The notes: generated by a model from the letters alone, not told the origin. A DNA stretch of 64,000 nt from Streptomyces lincolnensis (GCF_021173675.1 NZ_JAIHON010000006.1:62001-126000), one strand, 5' to 3'; counted from the stretch's first letter, positions 49,708-59,522 are shown. Translations and numbers: made by a program.

Positions 49708-51738
49708 GTGACCCAGACCATCGCCCCCCGCGTCCGGACCCTGGTGCTGCTGCTCCTGGCCGCCACCGGACTGCTCCTCGCCACGGCCGGCCCGGCCTCC
49801 GCGCACGCCGCACTGACCGGCAGCGATCCCCAGCAGGGGGTGGTGGTCGACAAGGCGCCCGCCCAGGTCTCGCTGACCTTCTCCGAACAGGTCAGCATGT
49901 CCGCCGACTCGGTGCGCGTGCTCGACCCCAAGGGCAAGCCCGTGCAGAACGGCGCACCGACCAACCTGAGCGGCACGACGTACGCCCTGCGCCTGCACAG
50001 CGGCCTGCCCGACGGCACCTACACCGTCACCTACCACGTCGTCTCCGCGGACAGCCATCCCGTCGCCGGCGCCTACACCTTCTCCATCGGCGCGCCGTCC
50101 AATACCAGCGTCGCCGTCTCCGACGAGACGGTCGGCGGCGGGGTCGTCGGCTGGCTCTACGGATTCGGGCGGTACATGTCGTACGCCGGTTTCGTGGTGC
50201 TGGTCGGCGGGGCCGCCTTCGTGCTGGCCTGCTGGCAGCGCGGGGCCGGCGTGCGGGCCGTGCAACGGCTCGTGGTCTCCGGATGGGTCACGCTCACCTC
50301 GGCGACCCTTCTGCTGCTGCTCCTGCGCGGCTCCTACACCGGCAGCGGGAAGGTCGGCGACATCTTCGACCTCGACCTGCTCGGACAGGTGCTCCAGACC
50401 AAGACGGGCGCCGCGCTGGTGTCCCGGCTGCTGCTGCTCGCCGCGGCGGCCCTGTTCATCGCGGTGCTGTTCGGGGCGTACGAGAAGCGGGACGACGAGG
50501 AGAAGCGGGACCTGACCTTCGGGCTCGCGGTCGGCGGGGCCGTCGTGTCCGCCGGGCTCGCCGCGAGCTGGGCGATGTCCGAGCACGCCTCCGTCGGCCT
50601 CCAGGCGGGCATAGCCATGCCGGTCGACGTCGTCCATCTGCTCGCCGTCGCCGCCTGGCTCGGCGGGCTGACCGCCCTGCTCGTCGCCCTGTACAAGGCG
50701 CCCGCCGAGACACCCGTCGACTCGGCCGCCGTACGCCGTTTCTCGACCGTCGCCTTCGGCAGCGTCGTGGCGCTGGTGCTGACCGGCACCTACCAGTCGT
50801 GGCGGCAGCTCGGCTCCTGGTCGGCCTTCACCGACACGTGGTACGGGCAGCTCCTGCTCATCAAGATCGGGCTGGTGGCGCTGCTGGTGGGCATCGCGTA
50901 CATCTCTCGGCGGTGGACGGCTCGGCTGGCGGAGACGGTGGTGCAGGGGAGCCCGAGGGCTCGGGAGAAGGAGCGGGTCGCCGCGGGCGGAGCGAAGAAG
51001 GGGGCTGTTTCCGCCGGTGGCGGCGGGGGTGCGGGGGGTGCCGGGAGTGCTGGAGGCGCTGGCGGTTCCGGGAGTGCTGGAGGCGCTGGGAGTTCCGGGG
51101 GTGACGCCAAGAAGGGTGGCGGCGCGAAGGCGGGCGGTACGAAGGGTGGCGGCACGTCCAAGCGGGACGCGCAGCTCGCCCGGCAGCGGGCCGCGGTGGA
51201 CGTGGCGCGCCAGAAGCGGGAGCGGGACGCCGATCCGAACCGGTTCGGGCTGCGCCGGTCGGTGCTCGCCGAGGCCGGTGTCGCCGTCGTCCTGCTGGCC
51301 GTGACCACCGTGCTGACGCAGACCGAGCCCGGCCGTACGGAGGAGGAGGCCAAGGCGGCCACCTCGTCCTCCTCTTCCTCGTCGTCGGACGCGGCCGGGG
51401 CCGTGACCCTGACCATGCCGTTCGACACGGGCGGCGAGGACGGCAAGGGCGTGGTGACCGTCGACCTCGACCCCGCGCGCGTGGGCGCCAACGAGATGCA
51501 CGTCTACGTCCAGCGGCCCAACGGGCGCGCCTTCGACATCCCCGAGGTGAAGATCGCCTTCACCCTGGAGTCCCAGAAGATCGGGCCGCTGCCTGTCGTG
51601 CCCGACCACATCACCACCGGTCACTGGTCGGCGAACGGAGTGCAGATCCCCGTGGCGGGCGACTGGGAAGTCGCGGCGACCGTGCGGACCTCCGACATCG
51701 ACCAGACGACCGTCTCCAAGAACGCGCAGATCGGCTGA
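49708..51738 (+). CDS. CopC-CopD fusion protein (YcnJ type)
   Basis: A 676-residue protein: signal peptide ending PASA-HAAL, the CopC domain (about 33-130, first His and the later ADSHPVAGAYTF ligands), a CopD membrane domain with seven or eight helices (about 145-400), a Gly/Ala/Ser linker with tandem GGAGSAG units (about 435-490), and a C-terminal domain of about 120 residues. It probably brings copper into or across the membrane. The GTG start follows GAGGGAGG. Confidence 0.9.
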   Translation: MTQTIAPRVRTLVLLLLAATGLLLATAGPASAHAALTGSDPQQGVVVDKAPAQVSLTFSEQVSMSADSVRVLDPKGKPVQNGAPTNLSGTTYALRLHSGLPDGTYTVTYHVVSADSHPVAGAYTFSIGAPSNTSVAVSDETVGGGVVGWLYGFGRYMSYAGFVVLVGGAAFVLACWQRGAGVRAVQRLVVSGWVTLTSATLLLLLLRGSYTGSGKVGDIFDLDLLGQVLQTKTGAALVSRLLLLAAAALFIAVLFGAYEKRDDEEKRDLTFGLAVGGAVVSAGLAASWAMSEHASVGLQAGIAMPVDVVHLLAVAAWLGGLTALLVALYKAPAETPVDSAAVRRFSTVAFGSVVALVLTGTYQSWRQLGSWSAFTDTWYGQLLLIKIGLVALLVGIAYISRRWTARLAETVVQGSPRAREKERVAAGGAKKGAVSAGGGGGAGGAGSAGGAGGSGSAGGAGSSGGDAKKGGGAKAGGTKGGGTSKRDAQLARQRAAVDVARQKRERDADPNRFGLRRSVLAEAGVAVVLLAVTTVLTQTEPGRTEEEAKAATSSSSSSSSDAAGAVTLTMPFDTGGEDGKGVVTVDLDPARVGANEMHVYVQRPNGRAFDIPEVKIAFTLESQKIGPLPVVPDHITTGHWSANGVQIPVAGDWEVAATVRTSDIDQTTVSKNAQIG

Positions 51739-51746
51739 ACCGAACC

Positions 51747-53132
51747 ATGGCTGACCAGTCCACTCCCGACGCCCCCGCCGCCGCGGGGGGTGTTTCCGAG
51801 GGCACTTCCCAAGGCGTGCCCGAGGCTGTTTCCACGGGCGTTCGTGAGGATGCTTCCGGGGGCGCCTCCTCCGAGGCGACCGTATCCGTGTCCGCCGCGC
51901 CCGTGTCCGCCGCGTCCGCGGGAGGCGTCTCGCGCCGCAAGCTGCTCGGCACCGCCGGGGCCACCGGGCTCGTCCTGGGCGCGGCCGGCGGGGTCGTGGG
52001 CCACGCCGCCCGGCCCGCCGAGGCCACCCCGCTCGCGTCGGTGGGCACGGACGAGGTGATGTTTCACGGGAAACATCAGCCCGGAATCACCCAGGGCCTC
52101 CAGGCCCGCGGCCACCTCGTCGCCTTCGACCTCGCGGCGGGCGCGGGCCGCAAGGAGGCCGGGGCCCTGCTGCGCCGCTGGTCGGAGACGGCCCGGCGGC
52201 TGATGGCGGGCGAGGCGATGACCCAGGACGACACGGATGTCGCCCGGGACGCGGGGCCCTCGTCGCTGACGGTCACCTTCGGCTTCGGCCACAGCTTCTT
52301 CGCCCGCACCGGGCTGGAGAAGCAGCGCCCGGTCGCCCTCGACCCGCTGCCCGACTTCTCCTCCGACCACCTCGACAAGGCCCGCAGCAACGGCGATCTG
52401 TGGGTGCAGATCGGCGCCAACGACGCCCTGGTCGCCTTCCACGCCCTGCGCGCGATCCAGAAGGACGCGGGCGGCGCGGCGCGCGTCCGCTGGCAGATGA
52501 ACGGCTTCAACCGCTCGCCGGGCGCCACCGCTCATCCGATGACGGCACGGAATCTGATGGGCCAGATCGACGGCACGCGCAATCCGAAGCCGACGGAGTC
52601 CGACTTCGACCGGCGGATCTTCGTACCGTCGTCGGGTGACCCGTCGTGGATGGCCAACGGCTCCTACGCCGTCGTACGACGGATCCGGATGCTGTTGGAC
52701 GACTGGGAGAAGCTCTCGGTCGCCACCCAGGAGAACGTCATCGGGCGCCGGAAGTCCAATGGGGCGGCGCTGACCGGGGGCACCGAGACCACCGCGATGG
52801 ACCTGGAGAAGACGGACGCCAAGGGGAATCTGGTGGTCCCGCTCAACGCCCACGCGCGGATCACCCGGCCCGACCAGAACGGCGGGGCGGCGATGCTGCG
52901 GCGCCCCTTCTCGTACCACGACGGCTTCGACACGGACGGTGTGCCCGACGCGGGCCTGCTCTTCGTCTGCTGGCAGGCCGATCCGCTGCGCGGCTTCGTC
53001 CCAGTCCAGCGCAAGCTCGACCGGGGGGACGCGCTGTCGCAGTTCATCCGGCACGAGGCGAGCGGCTTGTTCGCGGTGCCGGGCGGGGCGGCGGAGGGGG
53101 AGTACGTGGGGCAGCGGCTGCTGGAGGGGTGA
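51747..53132 (+). CDS. Dyp-type heme peroxidase, Tat-exported (EfeB/DtpA-like)
   Basis: A 461-residue protein. The Tat signal SRRKLLGTAGATGLVLGAAGG is preceded by an unusually long Ala/Ser/Glu-rich N-terminus of about 55 residues. The Dyp catalytic region GQIDGTRNP (the GxxDG Asp) and the distal/proximal heme His/Arg regions ending YHDGFDTD and VCWQADPLRGFVPVQ are present. S. lividans DtpA (from memory) works with copper chaperones for GlxA maturation. The gene starts 8 bases after the CopCD stop. Confidence 0.93.
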   Translation: MADQSTPDAPAAAGGVSEGTSQGVPEAVSTGVREDASGGASSEATVSVSAAPVSAASAGGVSRRKLLGTAGATGLVLGAAGGVVGHAARPAEATPLASVGTDEVMFHGKHQPGITQGLQARGHLVAFDLAAGAGRKEAGALLRRWSETARRLMAGEAMTQDDTDVARDAGPSSLTVTFGFGHSFFARTGLEKQRPVALDPLPDFSSDHLDKARSNGDLWVQIGANDALVAFHALRAIQKDAGGAARVRWQMNGFNRSPGATAHPMTARNLMGQIDGTRNPKPTESDFDRRIFVPSSGDPSWMANGSYAVVRRIRMLLDDWEKLSVATQENVIGRRKSNGAALTGGTETTAMDLEKTDAKGNLVVPLNAHARITRPDQNGGAAMLRRPFSYHDGFDTDGVPDAGLLFVCWQADPLRGFVPVQRKLDRGDALSQFIRHEASGLFAVPGGAAEGEYVGQRLLEG

Positions 53133-53181
53133 GGGGGCCGGCGGGACCGGGGCCCTGCCGGCAGTGGCGGTGGCGGTGGCC

Positions 53182-53220
53182 GTACGGGTACGGGTACGGG
53201 TACGGGTACGGGTACGGGTG
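53182..53220. repeat. tandem GTACGG hexamer repeat
   Basis: Six consecutive near-perfect GTACGG units (TACGGG register) in the gap between the peroxidase and pheA. Confidence 0.8.
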
Positions 53221-53350
53221 CGCGTGCGGGTGCCTGTGCCGGGCGTCACGCGAACGCTCGGGGCGGGCCGTGGTCACGCCGGTTCACTCAGCGGAGGGGC
53301 CGTCCTGGGACAGCTGCGCCCGGTTCGGCAAGGGCCATTAGGGTGAGGTC

Positions 53351-54283
53351 ATGCCAGCGAGCTATGCGTATCTCGGCCCTGAGGGCACCTTCACCGAAGT
53401 CGCCCTGCGCACCCTTCCCGAGGCGGCCACGCGTGAGCTGATCCCGTACGTGTCCGTGCAGTCCGCGCTGGACGCGGTGCGGGTCGGCGAGGCCGAGGCC
53501 GCCTTCGTGCCGATCGAGAACTCCGTCGAGGGCGGCATCACCACCACCCTGGACGAACTGGTCGCGGGCGCACCGCTGATGATCTACCGCGAGGTGCTGC
53601 TGTCGATCACCTTCGCGCTGCTCGTGAGGCCGGGCACGAAGATCTCGGACATCAAGACGGTCTCCGCGCACCCGGCCGCCCAGCCGCAGGTGCGCAACTG
53701 GCTGAAGAACAACCTCCCCGACACCCACTGGGAGTCGGCCGCCTCGAACGCGGACGCCGCCCGGCTGGTCCAGGAGGGCCAGTACGACGCCGCCTTCGCG
53801 GGCGAGTTCGCGGCCGCCCGCTACGGCCTGGAGGCCCTGGAGACCGGGATCCATGACGCCGAGAACGCGCAGACGCGGTTCGTGCTGGTCGGCCGCCCGG
53901 CCCGGCCCGCCGCGCCGTCCGGCGCCGACAAGACGTCCGTGGTGCTGTGGCAGCGCGACGACCACCCCGGTGGGCTGCGCGACCTGCTCGGCGAGTTCGC
54001 CACCCGGGGCATCAACCTGATGCTGCTGCAGTCCCGGCCGACCGGCGCGGGCATCGGCAACTACTGCTTCTGCATCGACGCCGAGGGCCACATCTCCGAC
54101 CGCCGGGTCTCCGAGGCCCTGATGGGGCTCAAGCGGATCTGCCTGGAAGTGCGGTTCCTCGGGTCGTACCCGCGTGCGGACGTGGGCGTCGAGGACGTGA
54201 GCACGCCGCGGCCGGGGACGTCCGACGAGGAGTTCGTCTCGGCGGCGGACTGGGTGGCCCGGTGCCAGGACGGCCGGTTCTGA
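53351..54283 (+). CDS. pheA: prephenate dehydratase
   Basis: A 310-residue two-domain enzyme. The catalytic domain (1-185) carries YLGPEGTFTEVAL, VPIENSVEGGI and the Thr of ENAQTRFVLVG; the ACT domain (about 195-285) has RGINLMLLQSRPT and GNYCFCID (ESRP-type). It converts prephenate to phenylpyruvate and is feedback regulated by phenylalanine. Confidence 0.95.
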   Translation: MPASYAYLGPEGTFTEVALRTLPEAATRELIPYVSVQSALDAVRVGEAEAAFVPIENSVEGGITTTLDELVAGAPLMIYREVLLSITFALLVRPGTKISDIKTVSAHPAAQPQVRNWLKNNLPDTHWESAASNADAARLVQEGQYDAAFAGEFAAARYGLEALETGIHDAENAQTRFVLVGRPARPAAPSGADKTSVVLWQRDDHPGGLRDLLGEFATRGINLMLLQSRPTGAGIGNYCFCIDAEGHISDRRVSEALMGLKRICLEVRFLGSYPRADVGVEDVSTPRPGTSDEEFVSAADWVARCQDGRF

Positions 54284-54341
54284 ACAGGTTCTGAGCCGGT
54301 TCTGAGCCAGTTCCGAGCCCGATCCTACCTGCAGATTTTAG

Positions 54342-54363
54342 TTATCCACAGGAGTTATCCACA
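54342..54363 (+). promoter_or_regulatory. two DnaA boxes in tandem
   Basis: TTATCCACA at 54342-54350 and 54355-54363, same orientation, 13 bases apart, matching the strongest DnaA-box sequence. Confidence 0.75.
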
Positions 54364-54589
54364 GGCGAGCTTCTCGACCTGGGGACAAGTCGACAGCGAA
54401 GCGCCACTCTGTCGACAAATCGGCCTACAGGCCGCCCGGGCGTTCACCGCCACGCACATCACCCTTCGTCCACTCTTTTCCCTTGGGCAATCCTTTGGGG
54501 CGACCTCTTTCCACTCGAAAGTGGGGGTAAGCGAGGTTTGCACCGGGAATCAAGGCTGTCACCGACTCGTTTCGGAGTGATCAATTCCG

Positions 54590-54654
54590 AAGTCCACAGA
54601 TCTTCCACACAGCCTGTGGATAACTTTTCCCGGGGTGTGGATTCCTGTGGACAG
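54590..54654. promoter_or_regulatory. DnaA-box group 2
   Basis: One perfect box (TGTGGATAA, 54615-54623), one 8/9 box (TGTGGACAG, 54646-54654) and three weaker ones within 65 bases. Confidence 0.65.
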
Positions 54655-54847
54655 TCGGACCTCAAGTCCCCTTCCACACAAGGGAATCGAGTCAACCAGA
54701 CGCCCCGCACGTGCCCCGTTCCAGGGAGCGAGACGCGCTTTATTGACACGCTGGAACACTTAGGGCAATTGCCTCATAACAGAACGTAAGGCACGTTCCG
54801 CAATAGTGAGTCGAGACGCGTGACCGCGCACCGGTAGCCTTGGCCCC

Positions 54848-56125
54848 GTGATTGACCTTCGCCTGCTCCGTGAGGACCCCGACCGTGTGCGCGCGTCCCA
54901 GCGCGCCCGTGGAGAGGACGTCGCGCTCGTCGACTCCCTCCTGTCCGCCGACGAGCGGCGCAGGTCGTCCGGCGTCCGCTTCGACGAGCTGCGCGCCGAG
55001 CAGAAGCAGCTCGGCAAGCTGATCCCCAAGGCCTCCGGGGACGAGAAGGCCGAGCTGCTGAAGAAGGCGGGGCAGCTCGCCGCCGACGTCAAGGCCGCCG
55101 ACGCCGAGCGCGACGCGGCCGACGCCGAGACCAAGGAGCTCCTGCTCCAGCTGAGCAACCTCGTCCACCCCGACGTGCCCGTCGGCGGCGAGGAGGACTT
55201 CACCACGCTGGAGACGCACGGCACGATCCGCGACTTCGGCGCCGAGGGCTTCGAGCCCAAGGACCACCTGGAGCTCGGCACGATCCTCGGCGCGATCGAC
55301 GTCGAGCGCGGTGCCAAGGTCTCGGGCTCGCGCTTCTACTTCCTGACGGGCGTGGGCGCGCTCCTGGAGCTGGCGCTCGTCAACGCGGCGATCGCGCAGG
55401 CCACCGCGGCCGGCTTCACGCCGATGCTGACGCCCGCGCTGGTCCGCCCGCAGTCCATGGCCGGCACCGGCTTCCTCGGCCAGGCGGCCCAGGACGTCTA
55501 CCACCTCGACAAGGACGACCTCTACCTGGTCGGCACCTCCGAGGTCCCGCTCGCCGCGTACCACATGGACGAGATCATCGACGCCGACCGGCTGCCGCTG
55601 CGCTACGCCGGTTTCTCGCCCTGCTTCCGCCGCGAGGCCGGCTCGCACGGCAAGGACACCCGGGGCATCTTCCGCGTGCACCAGTTCGACAAGGTCGAGA
55701 TGTTCTCCTACGTCGACCCGGCCGACTCGCAGGCCGAGCACCAGCGCCTGCTGGAGTGGGAGAAGCAGTGGCTGACCTCCCTGGAGCTGCCGTTCCGGGT
55801 CATCGACGTCGCCTCGGGCGACCTGGGCTCCTCGGCCGCGCGCAAGTTCGACTGCGAGGCGTGGATCCCGACCCAGGGCAAGTACCGCGAGCTGACCTCG
55901 ACCTCGGACTGCACCGAGTTCCAGTCCCGCCGGCTGTCGATCCGCGTCCGTGACGGCAAGCAGGTCAAGCCGCTGGCGACGCTCAACGGCACGCTGTGCG
56001 CCGTACCGCGCACGATCGTGGCGATCCTGGAGAACCACCAGCAGGCCGACGGCTCCGTCCGGGTCCCCGAGGTGCTGCGCCCCTACCTGGGCGGCCGGGA
56101 GATCCTGGAGCCCGTCGCCAAGTGA
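54848..56125 (+). CDS. serS: serine-tRNA ligase
   Basis: A 425-residue class II synthetase. The N-terminal coiled-coil arm (about 28-105) binds tRNA-Ser variable arm. Motif 2 is FRREAGSHGKDTRGIFRVHQF, motif 3 is LNGTLCAVPRTIVAILENHQ; SAARKFDCEAW lies between. GTG start; overlaps the HAD gene by 4 bases at the end. Confidence 0.95.
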   Translation: MIDLRLLREDPDRVRASQRARGEDVALVDSLLSADERRRSSGVRFDELRAEQKQLGKLIPKASGDEKAELLKKAGQLAADVKAADAERDAADAETKELLLQLSNLVHPDVPVGGEEDFTTLETHGTIRDFGAEGFEPKDHLELGTILGAIDVERGAKVSGSRFYFLTGVGALLELALVNAAIAQATAAGFTPMLTPALVRPQSMAGTGFLGQAAQDVYHLDKDDLYLVGTSEVPLAAYHMDEIIDADRLPLRYAGFSPCFRREAGSHGKDTRGIFRVHQFDKVEMFSYVDPADSQAEHQRLLEWEKQWLTSLELPFRVIDVASGDLGSSAARKFDCEAWIPTQGKYRELTSTSDCTEFQSRRLSIRVRDGKQVKPLATLNGTLCAVPRTIVAILENHQQADGSVRVPEVLRPYLGGREILEPVAK

Positions 56126-56943
56126 GTACGCCTCTCCGGGGAAGTACGGCCTTCCCCTACCAGCTCGTCGCGACCGACCTCGACGGAACGCTTCTGCGGT
56201 CCGACCAGTCGGTCTCGGAACGCACCCGCGAGGCACTCGCCGCGGCCACCGCGGCGGGTGCCGCGCACATCGTGGTCACGGGCCGCTCGGCCCCGTGGAC
56301 CCGCCCGGTCCTGGAGGACCTGGGCTACCAGGGCCTCGCGGTCTGCGGCCAGGGCGCGCAGGTGTACCACGTCGGCGAGGACCGCCTGCTGACGTCGGTG
56401 ACCCTGGACCGGCAGCTGGCCGGAGTGGCGCTGGCCAAGATCGAGGCGGAGGTCGGGCCGCTGTTCCTCGCGGCGAGCCGCGACGGGCTGGACGGCGAGG
56501 TGCTGGTCGGGGCCGGGTACTCGGTCGTCGGCGCGCTCCCCTCCACCCCCCTCACGGACGTGGCCGATCTCTGGGCCGCCCCGCTGAACAAGATCTACAT
56601 CCAGCATCCGACCCTCACGGACGACGAGCTCGCCGAGGTGGCCGGCCGGACCGCGGGCGGCTTCGTCTCCGTCACCATGGCCGGCGAGGGCATCGTCGAG
56701 CTCCTCCCCCTCGGCCTCTCCAAGGCCACGGGTCTCTCCCTCGCCGCTCGCCGTCTCGGCCTCAAGGCCGCCGACACCATCGCCTTCGGCGATATGCCCA
56801 ACGACCTCCCGATGTTCGCCTGGTCCTCCTACGGCGTCGCCATGGGCAACGCCCACACCGACCTCAAGGCCGTCGCCGACGAGGTGACCGGGGCCAACGA
56901 CGAGGACGGGATCGCCGTGGTCCTGGAACGGATGCTGGGCTGA
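56122..56943 (+). CDS. HAD-IIB (Cof-type) phosphatase
   Basis: A 273-residue HAD phosphatase. Motif I is ATDLDGTLL (catalytic Asp pair), motif II VVTGRSAPW, motif III the Lys of LSKATGLSL and motif IV FGDMPNDLPM. The cap is the C2B type of Cof proteins, which hydrolyse sugar phosphates or nucleotides. GTG overlaps serS (GTGA), so they are co-translated. Substrate unknown. Confidence 0.9.
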   Translation: MSTPLRGSTAFPYQLVATDLDGTLLRSDQSVSERTREALAAATAAGAAHIVVTGRSAPWTRPVLEDLGYQGLAVCGQGAQVYHVGEDRLLTSVTLDRQLAGVALAKIEAEVGPLFLAASRDGLDGEVLVGAGYSVVGALPSTPLTDVADLWAAPLNKIYIQHPTLTDDELAEVAGRTAGGFVSVTMAGEGIVELLPLGLSKATGLSLAARRLGLKAADTIAFGDMPNDLPMFAWSSYGVAMGNAHTDLKAVADEVTGANDEDGIAVVLERMLG

Positions 56944-57098
56944 GAGCGGGCTTGATCTGCTGACGGCCGCGGCGGTCGGCACCGCCGCGCAGTGACCGGC
57001 GTCCGAACGCCGCCCACACATCGGCGTGCCCGCCGAGCCAGGTGAAGCCGCCGCAGATCGCCTCAATCCGCTCTCGACGTACCCGGCCGGGAAGCCCG

Positions 57099-57130
57099 GC
57101 CAAGTCCCAGTGACGCCAAGTCCCAGTGAC
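57099..57130. repeat. 16-bp tandem duplication
   Basis: GCCAAGTCCCAGTGAC is repeated head to tail exactly, just downstream of the tRNA-like locus on the minus strand. Confidence 0.85.
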
Positions 57131-57138
57131 AACGTCTC

Positions 57139-57243
<105 letters not shown>

Positions 57244-57529
57244 GGGTGGGCGGCCCACGCGAGTGCGATTCGCGTGCTCGAAGCGGCCGCCCCGGGCAGC
57301 TCCCCGTGCGGTGGGCTCCATGGAGGGGTAACTACTCCGGAGCCCGCCGCGGGCTGCCCTGAAGGGAGCTGGACGTACTGCCGTGCATGGGCATCGCCCC
57401 GCTCCTCTCCCAGAACCTGGCGCCGGTTCGATCCGGCGTCGTGGACACAACCATCGTGCCTGTACGCCGACTTGGACGCCACCGAATTAATCGGCCGTAG
57501 TACCCGCCTCAGCGGTCGCGGTACCCGCC

Positions 57530-57769
57530 TCAGCGCCGCCGCCACCTGCGACGACGCCCCTTGCTGAAGAACCACCCGGCGGGCGGCTCGTCGGAGCGCC
57601 AGGGCTGCGGCTCGGGTTCCTGGCCGCGCCAGCGGGCGGCGAGCATACGGGCCCGGGCGGACGGCTCGGAGGTGTCGGCGGAGCGTATGAAGTCCTCGTC
57701 CAGGACGAGGTCGTCCCACCCGTCCTCGGAGCGGCCACGACCGTCGTGCTGTGCTGTCTCGTCCGTCAT
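57530..57769 (-). CDS. small conserved charged protein
   Basis: A 79-residue protein: acidic first half (TDETAQHDGRGRSEDGWDDLVLDEDF) and a basic end (GRRRRWRRR). No TM or fold motif. Charge segregation and codon bias suggest a real gene. Streptomyces-conserved type; function unknown. Confidence 0.6.
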   Translation of the reverse strand: MTDETAQHDGRGRSEDGWDDLVLDEDFIRSADTSEPSARARMLAARWRGQEPEPQPWRSDEPPAGWFFSKGRRRRWRRR

Positions 57770-57879
57770 CCCCGTCCTCCTGGCCGTACCTTCCCGTGCG
57801 TCCCCGTTTGTCCAGTGTGCCCGGACGGAGGTGAAGCCCCCGTCAATAAGCGCGGGATCCGCTCCTGACCTGTCGGCCC

Positions 57880-58599
57880 CTACTCCTCACCCGCCAGGGT
57901 CAGCGACCGCAGCTTCTGCCCCGCGTACCAGGTGGCCAGCACGGTCACCACGACGAGCAGGACGGTGGCCGTCGTCAGCCCGACGTCCGAGGTCACCAGG
58001 TCCCCGCCCGCGACCTTGTGGGCCACGGCCAGCGACCACTGCTGGACGCTGAGGGTGCGGGCCCCGGCCACCAGGGAGCCGAACAGGGCCTCCCAGACGA
58101 GCGCGTAGACCAGCCCGAACACCACCGCGTGCCGCGACACCGTGCCCAGCAGCAGGAAGAGCGCCGCGTACGCGATGGAGGCGACCAGCGCGGCCACCGT
58201 GTAGGCGACGGCGATCTGCTGGCCGTTGCCGTTGAGGATGAGGCCCGCGATCAGGGTCGGCACCGCGGAGAACACCATCGTCACGCCGATCGCGACGATC
58301 AGCTTGGTGAAGATGATCGTGGGCCGCTTGATCGGCTTGGACAGCAGGTACACCACCGAGCCGTCGTCGATCTCCGGGCCGATCGCGCCCGTGCCGGCGA
58401 TGACACCGATGATCGGCACCATGGTGGCGAGCGCGAGCCCGCCCAGCAGGTCGGCCGTCGTCTGGTCGTCGGCGCCGACCAGGGCGCGGACGATGACCGC
58501 GATCACGATCAGCAGGACGGGCAGCGCGCCCAGGATGAGGGCCCGGCGGCGACCGAGCAGGGCCCGGTAGGTGAGTCGGGCGACTGTGGGGTCGTACAT
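57880..58599 (-). CDS. ABC transporter permease (ABC-2 type), second
   Basis: A 239-residue protein with six hydrophobic helices, ABC-2 permease layout, and the intracellular GPEIDDGSVVYLLSKPIKRPTIIFTKLI signature. It pairs with the ATPase at 58611-59522. Fourth gene of a four-gene operon. Substrate unknown. Confidence 0.88.
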   Translation of the reverse strand: MYDPTVARLTYRALLGRRRALILGALPVLLIVIAVIVRALVGADDQTTADLLGGLALATMVPIIGVIAGTGAIGPEIDDGSVVYLLSKPIKRPTIIFTKLIVAIGVTMVFSAVPTLIAGLILNGNGQQIAVAYTVAALVASIAYAALFLLLGTVSRHAVVFGLVYALVWEALFGSLVAGARTLSVQQWSLAVAHKVAGGDLVTSDVGLTTATVLLVVVTVLATWYAGQKLRSLTLAGEE

Positions 58600-58610
58600 C
58601 GTGTGGCCTC

Positions 58611-59522
58611 CTACGCCGCGACCAGATAAGAGAACACGGATTCAAGGGACTCGTCGGACGGCGAGACCGTGAGCAGCCGGATGCCGTGGTCGCGGGCGAC
58701 CTTCGGCAACAGGGCGGTGAAGCGGCCGAAGTCGACGGCCTGGATGCGCAACGCGCCCTCGGCGAGGTCCACTTCGATGCCGGCCGTCGACGGGTCGGCG
58801 ATCAGCGCGGCCGCGAGGGCGCGGTCGTCGCTGGAGCGCACCAGGTAGCGGTGCGGGCGGTCGGTCATCAGGCGGCGGATCCGGCGGAAGTCGCCGCTGG
58901 CCGCGTGCCGTCCGGCGACGACCACCTCGATGTGGCGGGCGAGTTGCTCGACCTCTTCGAGGATGTGGGACGAGAACAGCACCGTGCGGCCCTCGTCGCC
59001 CATGCGCCGCAGCAGGTCCATGAGCTGCATGCGCTGGCGCGGGTCCATGCCGTTGAAGGGCTCGTCGAGCAGGAGCAGCGACGGCTCGTGGACGAGCGCG
59101 CTGGCCATCTTTACGCGCTGGCGCATGCCCTTGGAGTACGTCTGGATCTTGCGGTCCTGGGCGTACTCCATCTCGACCGTGGCCAGCGCCTTCTGGGCGG
59201 CCTTGGCACCCAGGCCGTGCAACTCGGCGTTGGCGACGACGAATTCGCGGCCGGTGAGGAAGTCGTACATCGCCTCGCGCTCGGGGACGATGCCGATGTG
59301 CTTGTAGATCTCCTCGTTGCGCCACACCGGCTGTCCGTCGAGCGTGACGGTGCCGGTGGAGGGGGCGAGGAAGCCGCCCATCATGTTGATGAGGGTGGAC
59401 TTTCCGGCGCCGTTGGGGCCGAGGAGGCCGGTGACGCCGGGGCCGATCGTCATGGTGATGTCGTTGACGGCGACCACGTTGCCGAACCAGCGCGAGACGT
59501 GGTCGATGGTGAGCGTGGTCAC
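58611..59522 (-). CDS. ABC transporter ATPase, second
   Basis: A 303-residue ATPase. Walker A GPNGAGKST, signature YSKGMRQRVKMASAL, Walker B LLLLDEPFNGMDP, and switch His in LFSSHILEEVE. Its GTG overlaps the upstream permease stop by 4 bases. It probably powers the permease at 57880-58599. Confidence 0.92.
   Translation of the reverse strand: MTTLTIDHVSRWFGNVVAVNDITMTIGPGVTGLLGPNGAGKSTLINMMGGFLAPSTGTVTLDGQPVWRNEEIYKHIGIVPEREAMYDFLTGREFVVANAELHGLGAKAAQKALATVEMEYAQDRKIQTYSKGMRQRVKMASALVHEPSLLLLDEPFNGMDPRQRMQLMDLLRRMGDEGRTVLFSSHILEEVEQLARHIEVVVAGRHAASGDFRRIRRLMTDRPHRYLVRSSDDRALAAALIADPSTAGIEVDLAEGALRIQAVDFGRFTALLPKVARDHGIRLLTVSPSDESLESVFSYLVAA

Larger units (their letters stand above)
54284..54847. 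other. 564-base gap with DnaA-box cluster
   Basis: The gap between pheA and serS is AT-richer than flanks and holds no gene. It contains three perfect TTATCCACA DnaA boxes (54342-54350 plus, 54355-54363 plus, 54615-54623 minus), one CTGTCCACA (54646-54654 minus), and weaker AAGTCCACA (54590-54598), TCTTCCACA (54601-54609) and GAATCCACA (54636-54644 minus). TTGACA at 54743-54748 may be a -35 for serS. Confidence 0.7.

Noticed and set aside
53182..53220. CRISPR-like array
   Set aside because: It is a simple hexamer repeat without spacers. No CRISPR array or cas gene was seen in the window.
54700..54847. T-box riboswitch before serS
   Set aside because: No T-box sequence (TGGNACCGCG) or specifier hairpin was found.
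57390..57460. Second tRNA on the plus strand (GTTCGATC word)
   Set aside because: The T-stem does not pair in register and no acceptor partner exists.
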